A DNA stretch of 64,000 bases from Io17-Chloro-G2 sp034420695 (GCA_034420695.1 DAOULB010000055.1:18611-82610); one strand, 5' to 3'. Numbered from the stretch's first letter, positions 43,089 to 52,718 are shown. Numbers and translations are program-made. The notes: generated by a model from the sequence alone, not told the origin.

Positions 43089-44548
43089 GGGGCATGGGTC
43101 ACCGCCTGGCTTCCCTGGGTTCGTCGGAGACGGTTGTACTGGGGATTCTCTGCCTGGGAGTGTTTTCCACGGCCTTGGACCAGACGGTGGTGGTCGCGGC
43201 GCTGCCCAGCGTGATGGTGGACTTGGAGATTCCCCTGACGGACTTGGACAAGGCGTCCTGGATTGTCACCGCCTACCTCGTCAGTTACACCGTGGCAATG
43301 CCGTTGGCCGGGCGGCTTTCCGACGTTCACGGGCGCGTCAAGATGTTCCAAGGGGCATTGCTGCTGTTCGCCATTGGATCGGCGTTGGTGGCCTTGGCGC
43401 CTAACTTCCCCTGGGTGGTGTCCGCAAGGGTGCTACAGGCCATCGGGGGAGGCGCGACAGTCCCCATAGGGCTGGCCATGGCGGTGGGGGTAGTGGCGCC
43501 GGAGAAAAGGGGAATTGCAATAGGACTGGTGGCCGCCTCGGCTGAAGCCGGGTCCGTGCTGGGGCCTTTATATGGGGGGGCCATAATCGAGTGGATAGGC
43601 TGGCGGTGGATATTCTGGCTGGACGTACCGCAGAGCTTCATCCTGATCGCGCTGATGGCCATATTGCAGAACCGCGCCAATCCAGGAGCGAAGATGGACT
43701 ACTTCGGGGCGGTGGCGCTGGGAGTGGCCCTGACGGTCCTCACCATTGCGCTGGCCCAGAGGAGCATCTTCACCGGAGAGTCCATTTACCCGTACTTGAT
43801 GGCGGCCGCGGGGGTTGCCCTTGTAGGGGTGCTGGTCTTGGTGGAGAGAAAAGCGGCCCAGCCCCTGCTGGCGTCCTTCCTCTACAGCTCACGGGCGTTC
43901 CTGTCCTCCAACATTACGCAATTCCTGGTGGGGGTAGCATTGATCATCGCCCTAGTGGCGGTGCCAGTGATGGCCGCCACCGTCATGGAGAAGAAGGCTT
44001 GGGAGAGCGCCCTGCACTTGGTGCGTCTCACGGCCGCCATACCCATTGGGGCGGTGATAGGAGGGTACCTGCTGCGCTGGACGGGGGTGAGGCCGGTGTG
44101 CATAACCGGCCTGGTGTTCATAGGAACGGGGCTGCTCATCATGAGCGGCTGGGAGACGGAGGTGGAAGAACTCAGACTGACCATGCCCTTGGTCATGGCG
44201 GGACTGGGATTCGGGCTGGTCATCCCTCCCATAGGAGTCAGCGCCCTGAGCGCGGCGCCCGGCCACTACTGGGGTGCAGCGGCTTCGCTGGTGACGGCAT
44301 CGAGGATGGTGGGCATGGCATTGGGACTGGCGGCATTGTCCGCTTGGGGCATAGAGCGGTTCTACAGCCTGACCTCCCACGTGACCTTGGGGCCGAACTT
44401 CGAGGAGACCGAGGCCCTGCTGATAGACGCCGGCGTCACCGTTTTCCAGAACCTCTTCATGATAGCGGGGTTCGTGGCACTGGTTGCCATCCTGCCCTGC
44501 CTCTTGATGAGGGAGGAAGACGGCGAGGAGGCAACCGCGCCTGAATAA
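43085..44548 (+). CDS. MFS transporter, DHA2 (14-helix drug/lipid exporter) family
   Basis: A 487-residue major facilitator of the 14-helix type. LDQTVVVAALPSVMVDLEI is the family opening, AGRLSDVHGRVKMFQGALLLFAIGSAL the motif-A loop, and RVLQAIGGGATVPIGLAM motif B/C. It starts at GTG overlapping the lipoprotein stop by four bases. By analogy to mycobacterial LprG-P55 it may move lipids or lipophilic compounds outward in cooperation with the lipoprotein; drug export is the alternative. A gap of 219 bases follows, holding a tandem repeat. Confidence 0.92.
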   Translation: MRGMGHRLASLGSSETVVLGILCLGVFSTALDQTVVVAALPSVMVDLEIPLTDLDKASWIVTAYLVSYTVAMPLAGRLSDVHGRVKMFQGALLLFAIGSALVALAPNFPWVVSARVLQAIGGGATVPIGLAMAVGVVAPEKRGIAIGLVAASAEAGSVLGPLYGGAIIEWIGWRWIFWLDVPQSFILIALMAILQNRANPGAKMDYFGAVALGVALTVLTIALAQRSIFTGESIYPYLMAAAGVALVGVLVLVERKAAQPLLASFLYSSRAFLSSNITQFLVGVALIIALVAVPVMAATVMEKKAWESALHLVRLTAAIPIGAVIGGYLLRWTGVRPVCITGLVFIGTGLLIMSGWETEVEELRLTMPLVMAGLGFGLVIPPIGVSALSAAPGHYWGAAASLVTASRMVGMALGLAALSAWGIERFYSLTSHVTLGPNFEETEALLIDAGVTVFQNLFMIAGFVALVAILPCLLMREEDGEEATAPE

Positions 44549-44605
44549 GTTCCTGGGGCGCAGAGACGGAGGCTCTTGGGCGGAGCTCGCTTCCCGGTTG
44601 GCTAC

Positions 44606-44646
44606 CGCCCGAACCCGCCCGCCTGACGCCCGAACCCGCCCGCCTG
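44606..44646. repeat. tandem pair of 20-base repeats
   Basis: The 20-base sequence beginning CGCCCGAACCC at 44606-44625 is repeated exactly at 44627-44646 with one base between. It lies in the gap between the MFS and lipoprotein genes. Purpose unknown. Confidence 0.85.
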
Positions 44647-44767
44647 TGAGAGGCTGTTCTTCCAAGACCCGTGGTTATTTGGGGGAGTGAATTATGCCAG
44701 ACCGCAGAGGATGGATGTATTATTGATAGAGGCAAATACACCCCTGTGGAAGGGAGGAGGGGACCAC

Positions 44768-45661
44768 GTGATTTCAAAGCTCACCTGTATCGCAGTATTC
44801 ATTACACTATTGGCTCTGCTGGCGTGCGGTGGAGGGGACGCTCCCGATGCCCAGTCTTCCAGGGCGGCAGAGGAGCCGACGGCAACGGCCAGTCCAACGC
44901 CGACCCCGGAGCCGACCAACACACCGGAACCAACCTCAACGCCAGAGCCGACGGCGACTCCAGTACCACCGCCGACGGAGGCCCCAGTACCACCGCCGAC
45001 GGAGGCCCCAGATCCTGCAGGGACGACCGGGAATACCGGGACAGGTGATCCTGCTGCACCAACCACAGGGGAAGCCGACGAGATGGGACCACTGACGCCC
45101 TTGCGGCTTACCGACCCGATGACAGCGGCCGCCGAATTATCGGAGACCGAACTGGTCTGTCTTGCCGGAACGGCGGACATGGCGCGCCTGATGGAGATCT
45201 TCAGTGCGCCGGACTTGGCAACACCGGAAGAGCAGGGCAAGATTTTTAACTGCCTCGGGGATGAATCGCTGTTGCGCATCTTCCTAACCGACATCATCGA
45301 TGCCGCTGGTTCGCTAAGCTTGGAGACTTCGATGTGCATCCGGTCCGGGATGGAAGGAGTTGACTTGGCCGCAGCAATGCGGGCAGGCACGGCAGGCGAC
45401 GAACAGACTGCCATGGTCGGCAGCATGTCGGCCTTTATCGTAACAATGTCGTGCCTGAACGAAGACGAATGGCAGGCCGCCGCCCCCCTGCTGGGAGCCC
45501 AGCCGGGAGAGAGGGAGAACCTGCAGTGTGTCATGGAAAAACTGGGCGGGCCTGAAGGAATGGCTGCAACGCTGGCTGCCGGCGACGAAAGTTCAATTAT
45601 GACTTTCTTCGGGGCGGTAGGGGAATGCGGCTTGCAGATGGGAGGACCACCAGCGGGATAG
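44768..45661 (+). CDS. lipoprotein with Pro/Thr linker, unknown domain
   Basis: A 297-residue lipoprotein. The GTG start at 44768 has GGGAGGAGGGG upstream and opens a signal peptide ending LLALLAC (Cys20). A linker of repeated TPEPT and PPPTEAP units spans about residues 30-95, then a helical domain with regularly spaced cysteines (LVCLAG, IFNCLGDE, SMCIRSG, MSCLNED, LQCVMEK, GECGLQ). The six cysteines at similar spacing suggest internal repeats of a roughly 45-residue unit. I do not recognise the domain. An in-frame ATG at 44687 lacks a signal peptide at its end and is rejected. Confidence 0.8.
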   Translation: MISKLTCIAVFITLLALLACGGGDAPDAQSSRAAEEPTATASPTPTPEPTNTPEPTSTPEPTATPVPPPTEAPVPPPTEAPDPAGTTGNTGTGDPAAPTTGEADEMGPLTPLRLTDPMTAAAELSETELVCLAGTADMARLMEIFSAPDLATPEEQGKIFNCLGDESLLRIFLTDIIDAAGSLSLETSMCIRSGMEGVDLAAAMRAGTAGDEQTAMVGSMSAFIVTMSCLNEDEWQAAAPLLGAQPGERENLQCVMEKLGGPEGMAATLAAGDESSIMTFFGAVGECGLQMGGPPAG

Positions 45662-45673
45662 AGGGAGACTGGG

Positions 45674-46870
45674 ATGGCTAAGGTAACTACCATGTATTGG
45701 AAGACGTCTTGGAAGACGGTTTTCATAGCTTGTGTGACGGTCCTGCTGGTTGCGGCCTGTGGGCCGGGCTCAACAGCGAAGGGTCCCTTTGTGATTGGGG
45801 CAATGGATGCACTTACCGGGGTTGCCGAGTCCTACGGCAACCCATTGCATCAAGCCAAGCTGCTGGCGGTTGAGGAGATCAACGCCGCCGGCGGCATCAA
45901 CGGACGGGAGTTGGAGCTGATAGTAGAAGACTCCAAGTGCGCGGCACAGGACGCTATTACGGCGTATAACAAGCTGACGGACGTGGACGGCGTCAAGATT
46001 ATTCTGGGCACTACCTGCAGCGGCTCGATGCTGGGAGCGGCGCCCTTGGCCGAAAGGGACGGCGTGGTTCTCCTTTCTGCGTCCGCCACCAGCCCGGACA
46101 TCGCCACCGCCGGAGACTATATATTTCGCACGGCCATAAATGACCGGCAGCTTGGCGTCGACATGGCCAACACCCTCTGGGTGGACGGGGTGCGCCGGAT
46201 CGTCACCATCACCGAGGCCACCGACTACGCTGAGGGGACGCGCCGCACCGCGGTGGCGCAGTTCGAGGAGCTGGGCGGGTCGGTGCTGGCAGCGGAAAGC
46301 TACCCTTCCGACCTGACGGATTTCCGCAGCCAGTTGACCAAGCTGATCAACGAGAGCCCTGACGCAATTCTGCTGGCAGCCCAGGGAGAGGCTTCAGGCG
46401 GGACTATCATCAAACAGGCCCGGGAACTTGGCTACACCGGGCGTATCTACTCCGAAATAGTGCCCACGGCTCCAGAGGCCCTCAACATCGCCGGGGAAGC
46501 GGCCACCGGCCTGAAGGCCGTTGTTCCCAACCCGGACCTGTCCAGCGCCGCGGGCAAGAAGTTCTTGGACGGCTTCGAGGCACGCTTCGGCTCGGTCGCC
46601 ACATTGCCTTGGTTCCAAGGCTCGGCTTACGACGACGTATATATAGCGGCAGAGTGCTTGGGCCAGACAGACGACGACCAGGACTCAGACGGTTTCCGGG
46701 ACTGCCTGTACGGGCTGACTTGGAGCGGGGCCATCGGCGACGATTACAGTTTCGACGAGAACGGCGACGTGGTCGGCCTATCGAACGTGGTCGTCGAGGT
46801 GCTCCCCACCGCGGAGCGCACAGAGGAGAACCTGGGCTACACGGTGCTGGGACTGGCCCCCACGCCCTAG
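45674..46870 (+). CDS. branched-chain amino-acid-type ABC transporter substrate-binding lipoprotein
   Basis: A 398-residue solute-binding protein of the LivJ/Peripla_BP_6 type. The lipobox is LLVAAC (Cys29), then PFVIGAMDALTGVAESYGNPLHQAKLLAVEEINAAGGINGRELELIVEDSKC, the standard opening, and LPWFQGSAYDDVYIAAECL in the second lobe. Ligands of this group include branched-chain amino acids, amides and aromatic acids. It follows the previous lipoprotein after 12 bases, probably in one operon. No transporter permease is visible in this window. Confidence 0.93.
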   Translation: MAKVTTMYWKTSWKTVFIACVTVLLVAACGPGSTAKGPFVIGAMDALTGVAESYGNPLHQAKLLAVEEINAAGGINGRELELIVEDSKCAAQDAITAYNKLTDVDGVKIILGTTCSGSMLGAAPLAERDGVVLLSASATSPDIATAGDYIFRTAINDRQLGVDMANTLWVDGVRRIVTITEATDYAEGTRRTAVAQFEELGGSVLAAESYPSDLTDFRSQLTKLINESPDAILLAAQGEASGGTIIKQARELGYTGRIYSEIVPTAPEALNIAGEAATGLKAVVPNPDLSSAAGKKFLDGFEARFGSVATLPWFQGSAYDDVYIAAECLGQTDDDQDSDGFRDCLYGLTWSGAIGDDYSFDENGDVVGLSNVVVEVLPTAERTEENLGYTVLGLAPTP

Positions 46871-46980
46871 ATTGCATCGACGCCTGATAGCGGGCGGCTC
46901 ACGCAGAGGAGTCCGGGGGCGGGTCCTCATATCCGGCGGGGGCCGGCGGCCGACCCTTGGCCTCCTGACTGGGTAATGCC

Positions 46981-47682
46981 ATGATGGATTTCAACCGATT
47001 CGAATGGGTCAGCTTCGACTGCTATGGGACCCTGGCCGATTGGGAGACAGGCATTTCCACGGCTGTGGGGGAGGCGCTGGCGTCCCGGGGAATGGAGAAA
47101 TCCAAGGCCGAAATCCTGGAAGCATTCGCAGCCGCCGAGCCCAGAGTGCAGGCCTCAGCGGCCTACGCGGAGTACCGCCAGGTCCTGCGGCAGGTCATGG
47201 GGTCGATTGGTGATGAGCTGGGTTTCCAATGCACCGGGGCCGAACTGGGATGCTTGGCAGACAGCCTGCCGCGGTGGCCAATCTTCCCGGAGGCCGCGGA
47301 AGCCCTGCAGACGCTGAAATCACGGTACAAGCTGGCGATAATCTCCAACGTGGACGACGATCTCTTCGCCGGCACGGCCGAGGCGCTGGGCGTGGAGTTC
47401 AACGCCGTGGTCACCTCGGAACAGGTGCGGTGCTACAAGCCAGACCTGCGAAACTTCCACACCGCCTTGGAGCGAATGGGAGTCAAGAAGGAAGGTCTGC
47501 TGCACGTTGCGGAGAGCCTGTACCACGATATCGGTCCGGCCAACAGCCTTGGCATAACTTGCGTGTGGGTCAACCGGGCCGGCCGGGGAGGGGGAACACG
47601 CCGCACCAACGCGGTGCCCGACTTGGAAGTGCCCGACCTGGCATCGCTGGCGCGGATGATGTGCCCGGCAAGCGGCCCATAG
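46981..47682 (+). CDS. HAD-superfamily hydrolase, haloacid dehalogenase type II-like
   Basis: A 233-residue HAD enzyme. Motif I is SFDCYGTLADWETG with the nucleophile Asp, motif II is AIISNVDDDLFAG, the Lys is in EQVRCYKPDLRNF, and motif IV is HVAESLYHDIGPANSLGI. The FDCYGTL start and the DW segment are those of (S)-2-haloacid dehalogenases, though relatives also act as phosphatases. It would be cytoplasmic. The 46871-46980 gap has no gene. Confidence 0.9.
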   Translation: MMDFNRFEWVSFDCYGTLADWETGISTAVGEALASRGMEKSKAEILEAFAAAEPRVQASAAYAEYRQVLRQVMGSIGDELGFQCTGAELGCLADSLPRWPIFPEAAEALQTLKSRYKLAIISNVDDDLFAGTAEALGVEFNAVVTSEQVRCYKPDLRNFHTALERMGVKKEGLLHVAESLYHDIGPANSLGITCVWVNRAGRGGGTRRTNAVPDLEVPDLASLARMMCPASGP

Positions 47683-47802
47683 CCACACCAGATTTCGTCC
47701 GCCGCAAATAAAGAGCCGCGGGACCCAGCTGTGCGACCTGACCGCCCTCGATAATTGGGGATAACCAGTTGTCGATTAACAGCGGCTAAATTAAGGAACC
47801 AT

Positions 47803-50670
47803 ATGCCGACGCGCCTCACCCCAGCTTTTCAAGCCGCCCTGCTCGTCGTCTTGGTCCTGTACCTATCCTCTGGCCCCGCGCAGCAGGTTTTCGCCCAGGG
47901 CGCCCCAATCGACCTGGGGGACAATACCGAATATGTCGGGCCGCACCTGTGGACGATTTTGCAGCGGCACGCCGACGGCGGGACCGTCCCGGACATTGTG
48001 GTGGTGGAGATCGGCTATCGCACCGACTCGTGGGTTGATCCACCGTTGGAGGAGTTCATCAATTCTGTCGGTGGCCGCGAAGTCGCCGAAGACAGGTGGC
48101 AGATCCCTACCAAGAACGCACTATCAGTCATTCAGCACCCGGACCTGTTGGCAATGGCCCAACCAGCGGAGGCGACGGAAGGTGGAGCCGACCCCTACCC
48201 CACGATGGACGACACCTTGGTTGATATAGTGGCCGCTTACACGGGCGGGATCACGGAGGAACATGCCGTCCGGTACGCAATGTTCGTATGGGAAGGGAGC
48301 GTAGTGTTGGAGATGCAGGCTCCCGACACGGCCACGGTGGAACGCATCCGAGGATGGCTCAACGGGAGGAACGTACATGTTCCACCGGAGAAGGATTTCG
48401 AGGCCTTCTCAGACGACTACCTAGCGGCGCTGGCGCCCGTGAGCGAACTCACGACCCTGGCTGAGGCATTCCCGACCACCTACCTCTCGGTGTCCACTCA
48501 CGCAGGGCAGGGCCTCCCGCTTGACCGGGCGCAGTGGCCCGGGGAGGCCTTGGAGTTCGAGAAGAGCGTGACGGCAGGGTACCTGCCTCCGGGGTCACTT
48601 TCCCCACAGCATGGCCAGGCAACCCCACCCCCGGTGCTTCCACCCACGGAGACGCCTGCAGCCGTCCCTCCACTCTCCACTGCCAGATACGACAGCGACG
48701 GCGACGGGCTGATAGAAGTCACGCACCTTGAGCAATTGGACGCCATCCGCCACGACTTGAACGGGGACGGCAACGCAGACGATGATTCCGGAGTTGACGC
48801 CTACGCCGCCGCCTATCCGGTGTCCGTTGAGGAAGTGGTCTGCAATCACTGCATGGGGTATGAACTGGCCCGCCCGCTGGATTTTGCTGAGGCACGCAGC
48901 TATGCCTCTCGGTCAGTCAGGGCGGAGTGGACGACAGGCGCAGGCTGGCCGCCCATCGGCGACGGTTGGCACCCGTTCGAGGCTACATTCGACGGCAACG
49001 GACACGCTGTCAGCAACCTGCATATCGCCCAGACAGACCAAGGCGACAGTTCCAGGGCCCATGAACTAGGCCTTTTCGGCAACGTCGGAGCATCCGGCGT
49101 GATCCAAGAAACTGGACTGCTGAACGCCAGTGTGAATGGAGGAGACTTCGTAGGCCCGCTGACCGGAGCCAACCAAGGTACGATCAGCCGGAGCTACGCC
49201 ACCGGCAGTGTGTCCGGGTACGGATGCATTGGCGGCTTGGTGGGAACCAATGACTCCGGGTTAATCAGTTCCAGCTATGCCACCGGGAGCGTGTCGGGAG
49301 GTTTCAAGTACCTTGGCGGGCTGGCAGGGTGCAACAACCGCGGCACAATCATCGCCAGCTACGCCACCGGCAGCGTCTCCGGCGATACCAGCGTTGGCGA
49401 GTTGGTCGGCGAAAACGACGGCTGGGTAATCACCAGCTACGCCGCCGGCAGTGTACGGGGGCAGAAGTACGTAGGCGGCCTGGTTGGGAGTCATAGAGAT
49501 GGCCAAATCAGCGCCAGCTATTCTACCGGCAAAGTCACCGGGAGCCATTATATTGGCGGGCTGATCGGGGGTAATGGAGGCATAGTCATATACACCTACT
49601 CCGTTGGCAGGGTGTCCAGCGACGGCAGTATTGATGCAGAGAGGACGTATATCGGGGGCCTGGTCGGGTACAACCCCGGCATCATCGACTCCAGCTTCTG
49701 GGACACGGAGACCTCCAGCCAGAGGGTTGGAATCGGGATCGAGATCGGAGAGGGTCGGTCTTCAGACGTATCCGGCAAGGCTACTGCCGAGCTCCAATCG
49801 CCTGAAGGATACACCGGGACGTACCAGGAGTGGGACGTTAGCCTGGGCATCGAGGGCAGGGGGACCACCCCGGGTTACATTCTCAGTGACTATTGGGACT
49901 TCGGCACGGACAGCGAGTATCCGGCCCTGAGAGTTGACTTCGATGGCGACGGGACAGAGACTTGGCAGGAGTTCGGCGACCAGCGCGGGCATGCGCCCAG
50001 TGCGGCGCCGGCACCGGCGTCAGATAACTGCCTGGAAGTCATGGCCACCCCCGCTATCACCGGCGTTTGGAGCAGCAACTGCGCGTCAGGCAGCCGGCCC
50101 GGCAGCTACGCCCGCTTCTACACATTCACCCTGATCGAACCGTCGGGAGTGATCATCGACTTGGAATCCAGCGATTCCGATACCTACCTCTATCTCTTGC
50201 GAGGCAGTGGAAGGACAGGAGAGGTCCTGGCAAGCCAAGGTTCCAGCAGTAAAAGCTCCAGGATAGAGCAGATGCTGGGAGCCGGAAGCTACACTGTCGA
50301 GGCAACCACCAACGATGGGGGTCATACCGGCAGTTTCACGTTAAACGTCAACAGGTTCGCAAGTCCTCCACGACCTCCAAATTATACGCTCGCGCCTACT
50401 CCGACGGCGATACCGCCCCCACCACTTACGCCTGCCTTCACGCCGACTTCGACTTCCATGTCACCGGCACCCACCAATACTCCTGCGCCGCCGGCAGCCG
50501 CAACTCCGGCGCGGGAAACCGCCACTGCTCCTGAACCAGCCGGCGCGTGCAGTTACCCGGGCGGAGATACCGCGAGGGCTACGGCGGATATCAGTATGTT
50601 TCTATTGGCGGCTCCGCTGACCGTATTAGGCTGGTTGAAGTTTGGCTCGCGGCGAGGGCGGGACCGGTGA
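47803..50670 (+). CDS. large surface protein with GLUG repeats and pre-peptidase-like C-terminal domain
   Basis: A 955-residue exported protein. A signal peptide occupies about residues 1-30 (LLVVLVLYLSSGPAQQVFAQG). The region around 300-330 has calcium-loop-like DSDGDGLIEV and LNGDGNADDDSG. From about 445 to 640 come six or more GLUG-type repeats (S-YATGSVSG--YIGGLVG), found in bacterial surface adhesins. Around 750-850 a PPC-like beta domain contains YLYLLRGSG. A Pro/Thr-rich stalk and a C-terminal membrane helix with Arg tail (LGWLKFGSRRGRDR) follow, like an anchor. ATG 47803 follows AAGGAACC; an earlier in-frame start at 47755 would precede the signal peptide and is rejected. Confidence 0.88.
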   Translation: MPTRLTPAFQAALLVVLVLYLSSGPAQQVFAQGAPIDLGDNTEYVGPHLWTILQRHADGGTVPDIVVVEIGYRTDSWVDPPLEEFINSVGGREVAEDRWQIPTKNALSVIQHPDLLAMAQPAEATEGGADPYPTMDDTLVDIVAAYTGGITEEHAVRYAMFVWEGSVVLEMQAPDTATVERIRGWLNGRNVHVPPEKDFEAFSDDYLAALAPVSELTTLAEAFPTTYLSVSTHAGQGLPLDRAQWPGEALEFEKSVTAGYLPPGSLSPQHGQATPPPVLPPTETPAAVPPLSTARYDSDGDGLIEVTHLEQLDAIRHDLNGDGNADDDSGVDAYAAAYPVSVEEVVCNHCMGYELARPLDFAEARSYASRSVRAEWTTGAGWPPIGDGWHPFEATFDGNGHAVSNLHIAQTDQGDSSRAHELGLFGNVGASGVIQETGLLNASVNGGDFVGPLTGANQGTISRSYATGSVSGYGCIGGLVGTNDSGLISSSYATGSVSGGFKYLGGLAGCNNRGTIIASYATGSVSGDTSVGELVGENDGWVITSYAAGSVRGQKYVGGLVGSHRDGQISASYSTGKVTGSHYIGGLIGGNGGIVIYTYSVGRVSSDGSIDAERTYIGGLVGYNPGIIDSSFWDTETSSQRVGIGIEIGEGRSSDVSGKATAELQSPEGYTGTYQEWDVSLGIEGRGTTPGYILSDYWDFGTDSEYPALRVDFDGDGTETWQEFGDQRGHAPSAAPAPASDNCLEVMATPAITGVWSSNCASGSRPGSYARFYTFTLIEPSGVIIDLESSDSDTYLYLLRGSGRTGEVLASQGSSSKSSRIEQMLGAGSYTVEATTNDGGHTGSFTLNVNRFASPPRPPNYTLAPTPTAIPPPPLTPAFTPTSTSMSPAPTNTPAPPAAATPARETATAPEPAGACSYPGGDTARATADISMFLLAAPLTVLGWLKFGSRRGRDR

Positions 50671-51006
50671 CTGGACCCAATCCAGGTTTACCCTGTCCCC
50701 TCAATCACGCTTCGTTCAATTGTCGATTCGAGCTGAGGGGCCACACCATCGAATAGTTCATACTGCGGGTGTTCATGCCGTATCGAGGCGGCTTCCGTTG
50801 ACTGCAGGAATGGGTTTACATAAAATCGCAATTGTCGGACGTAGACGATGGTCTGCGGTGAAGCGGCGGGAGCGGCGAGTTGGAGCGGTCTTTGTCCGGG
50901 TCTTGGCGCCCCTTCCAGTTTCGACGCACTACAAGAAGTAAGATGCCGTATTTGCTTCCTTGTGGGGCCGTGAGCCGACTTGGGCTCGGTGCAGGGAGGG
51001 GGGCAA
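50671..51006 (+). other. gap before membrane protein gene
   Basis: No gene that I can support. It contains a strong promoter (50798-50826) whose transcript would have an untranslated leader of about 170 bases before the next gene. Confidence 0.5.
50798..50826 (+). promoter_or_regulatory. sigma-70-type promoter
   Basis: TTGACT (50798-50803), 17-base spacer, TAAAAT (50821-50826). It is one of the two best promoter matches in the window and points to the membrane protein gene at 51007. Confidence 0.65.
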
Positions 51007-51762
51007 ATGATAGAACTCTTCGACGGCAGCTTCATCTTTCCCAATGGGCTGGACACGAATACGGCGTTCCAGTTGCTGTGGCCGGTGGCCATCTATGTGG
51101 GGGGCATGGCGGTCTATGCCATGTTCATCTTCAAATTCTACCGGTTCGTTGCTTCCAGGGACATATTCGCCTTGGACCTGTCCGGGTATGAGGAGTCCCG
51201 TTTCAAGGCGGTCCGGGCTTTCCTGCACTTGGTTATGTACGGGGCCAAGTACATCATCCTGTTTCCGGCGTTTGCCTTCTTCTGGTTTGCAGTCCTTACG
51301 CTGATATTGACGTTCCTTTCGAAAGACCGGGCCTTTTCAGAAATACTCCTGATAGCCTTGGCGACGGTAAGCGCAATAAGAGTAAGCGCGTACTATAACG
51401 AAGACCTGTCACGGGACTTGGCCAAGATATTGCCTTTTGCCGTCCTAGCCATCTTCCTAATTGACGCCTCGTTCTTCGAGGTAAGCGATTCCTTGGCGGT
51501 GCTGAAGGAGGCTGGGGAGCACAGGGACAGCATTGTCTATTACCTGCTGTTTCTCATTGCGCTGGAATTCGCCCTGCGGCTACTCTTCGTGTACGTTTCA
51601 TTCATTATTTCCACCAGGAAGCGCATCCTGGCGAGGCGCGCCCAAGCCCGCCAGCACCGGGAGACTGCACCTGCGCCGGAGGAGGAACTGGCGGGGGAGG
51701 CAGAGGACGCACCGGACGGAATTCAACCAGAAGAAGCGGCGGCAACGGCAGGGAACGCATAG
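51007..51762 (+). CDS. polytopic membrane protein, unknown
   Basis: A 251-residue protein with about five membrane helices (AFQLLWPVAIYVGGMAVYAMF, YIILFPAFAFFWFAVLTLILTF, ILLIALATVSAIRVSAYY, ILPFAVLAIFLIDASF, YYLLFLIALEFALRLLFVYVSFI) and a cytoplasmic, acidic C-terminal tail of 40 residues after an Arg-rich stretch. I do not recognise the family. Similar small membrane proteins occur in archaea and Chloroflexota without known role. I start it at ATG 51007, preceded by GGGAGGGGGG, instead of GTG 50980. Confidence 0.75.
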   Translation: MIELFDGSFIFPNGLDTNTAFQLLWPVAIYVGGMAVYAMFIFKFYRFVASRDIFALDLSGYEESRFKAVRAFLHLVMYGAKYIILFPAFAFFWFAVLTLILTFLSKDRAFSEILLIALATVSAIRVSAYYNEDLSRDLAKILPFAVLAIFLIDASFFEVSDSLAVLKEAGEHRDSIVYYLLFLIALEFALRLLFVYVSFIISTRKRILARRAQARQHRETAPAPEEELAGEAEDAPDGIQPEEAAATAGNA

Positions 51763-52008
51763 GGCTGGGGCGGCTCGTGCAGTTGGAGGGGCCCTCTTAA
51801 TAAGCCCTATAGCATCGGCGAACTTTGCTGTTCAACCTCTTCCCAACCTTATCCCTTGATGGGATAAGGGGCTTCAACTGTACTTATTCAGACCTTTCCT
51901 AGTGATAAGGGCGCCCACAAGGGACGCCCCTACGGAAATGTCCGACATCGGTAGCGGCAACCCTTGTGGTTGCCCTCTTTGCCACATCAATGCAAAGTTG
52001 GTGGTCCA
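51763..52008. other. convergent gap with inverted repeats
   Basis: CCTTATCCC (51847-51855)/GGGATAAGG (51861-51869) is a perfect stem with a 5-base loop. Another, GGGCG...CGCCC, lies near 51911-51932. Both sit between converging genes and may slow or stop transcription, but no T-run follows. Confidence 0.45.
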
Positions 52009-52683
52009 CTAATAGTTGGAGACGTTGGTCTTGACCATTTCCCCGGTGACGAAGAAGATCACCCGCTCCGCCACGTTGGTGGCCCGGTCGGCCACCCGTT
52101 CCAAGTCATGGGCCACCCATAACAGGTGAGTGGCCCTTTCGATGGTCTTGGGGTCCTGGATCATAAAGAGAAGCAGTTCCCGGTAGACTTGGTCGTAAAG
52201 GGCGTCCACTTGGTCGTCGTCGTCGCAGACCTTCTGGGCGGCATCGGTGTCGCGGGTCACCAGGGCGTCCAAGCTTCTCCGGAGCATGGAGCAACTCATT
52301 TCCGCCATGCGGGGAATGTCGATGAGGGGCTTCAGGGTCGGCTGCTCGCCCATCATCATGCTTATTCTACCGATTCCCTCGGCGTAGTCTCCCATTCGCT
52401 CCATTTCCACGGCGATGTGAAGAAAGGCCACCAGTTGACGGAGGTCCCGGGCCAAGGGCTGCTGAGCGGCGATGAGGTCCAGGCAGCGTTCCTCTATCTC
52501 GAAACGCTTGGCGTCGATAAGGTCGTCGTCTTTGACCACCTCTTCCGAGGCCTGCAGGTCCCGGCTTCTGAGGGCGTCAGTGGCCCGGAGGATGGAACTC
52601 TCAACCATGCTGCCCATGGCGAGGAGTTCGTCCTGCAACTGGGAAAGGTCCCGGGAGAAGTTGGCCCTGGGAGCGTTTACCAT
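52009..52683 (-). CDS. phoU: phosphate transport system regulator PhoU
   Basis: A 224-residue all-helical protein with two PhoU repeats (three-helix bundles). RDLSQLQDELLAMGSMVESSILRATDALRSRD and LRQLVAFLHIAVEMERMGDYAEGIGRI belong to the first, and LWVAHDLERVADRATNVAERVIFFVTGE to the second; the ExxxD/DxxxD metal patches are in MERMGDYAE and LERVADRATN. PhoU links the Pst phosphate transporter to the PhoR kinase. No pst or phoBR genes are adjacent here. ATG 52683 has AAGGAGAG upstream. Confidence 0.94.
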   Translation of the reverse strand: MVNAPRANFSRDLSQLQDELLAMGSMVESSILRATDALRSRDLQASEEVVKDDDLIDAKRFEIEERCLDLIAAQQPLARDLRQLVAFLHIAVEMERMGDYAEGIGRISMMMGEQPTLKPLIDIPRMAEMSCSMLRRSLDALVTRDTDAAQKVCDDDDQVDALYDQVYRELLLFMIQDPKTIERATHLLWVAHDLERVADRATNVAERVIFFVTGEMVKTNVSNY

Positions 52684-52718
52684 GACAGACTCTCCTTTCT
52701 CTTCAGGCCCGCATCCCA

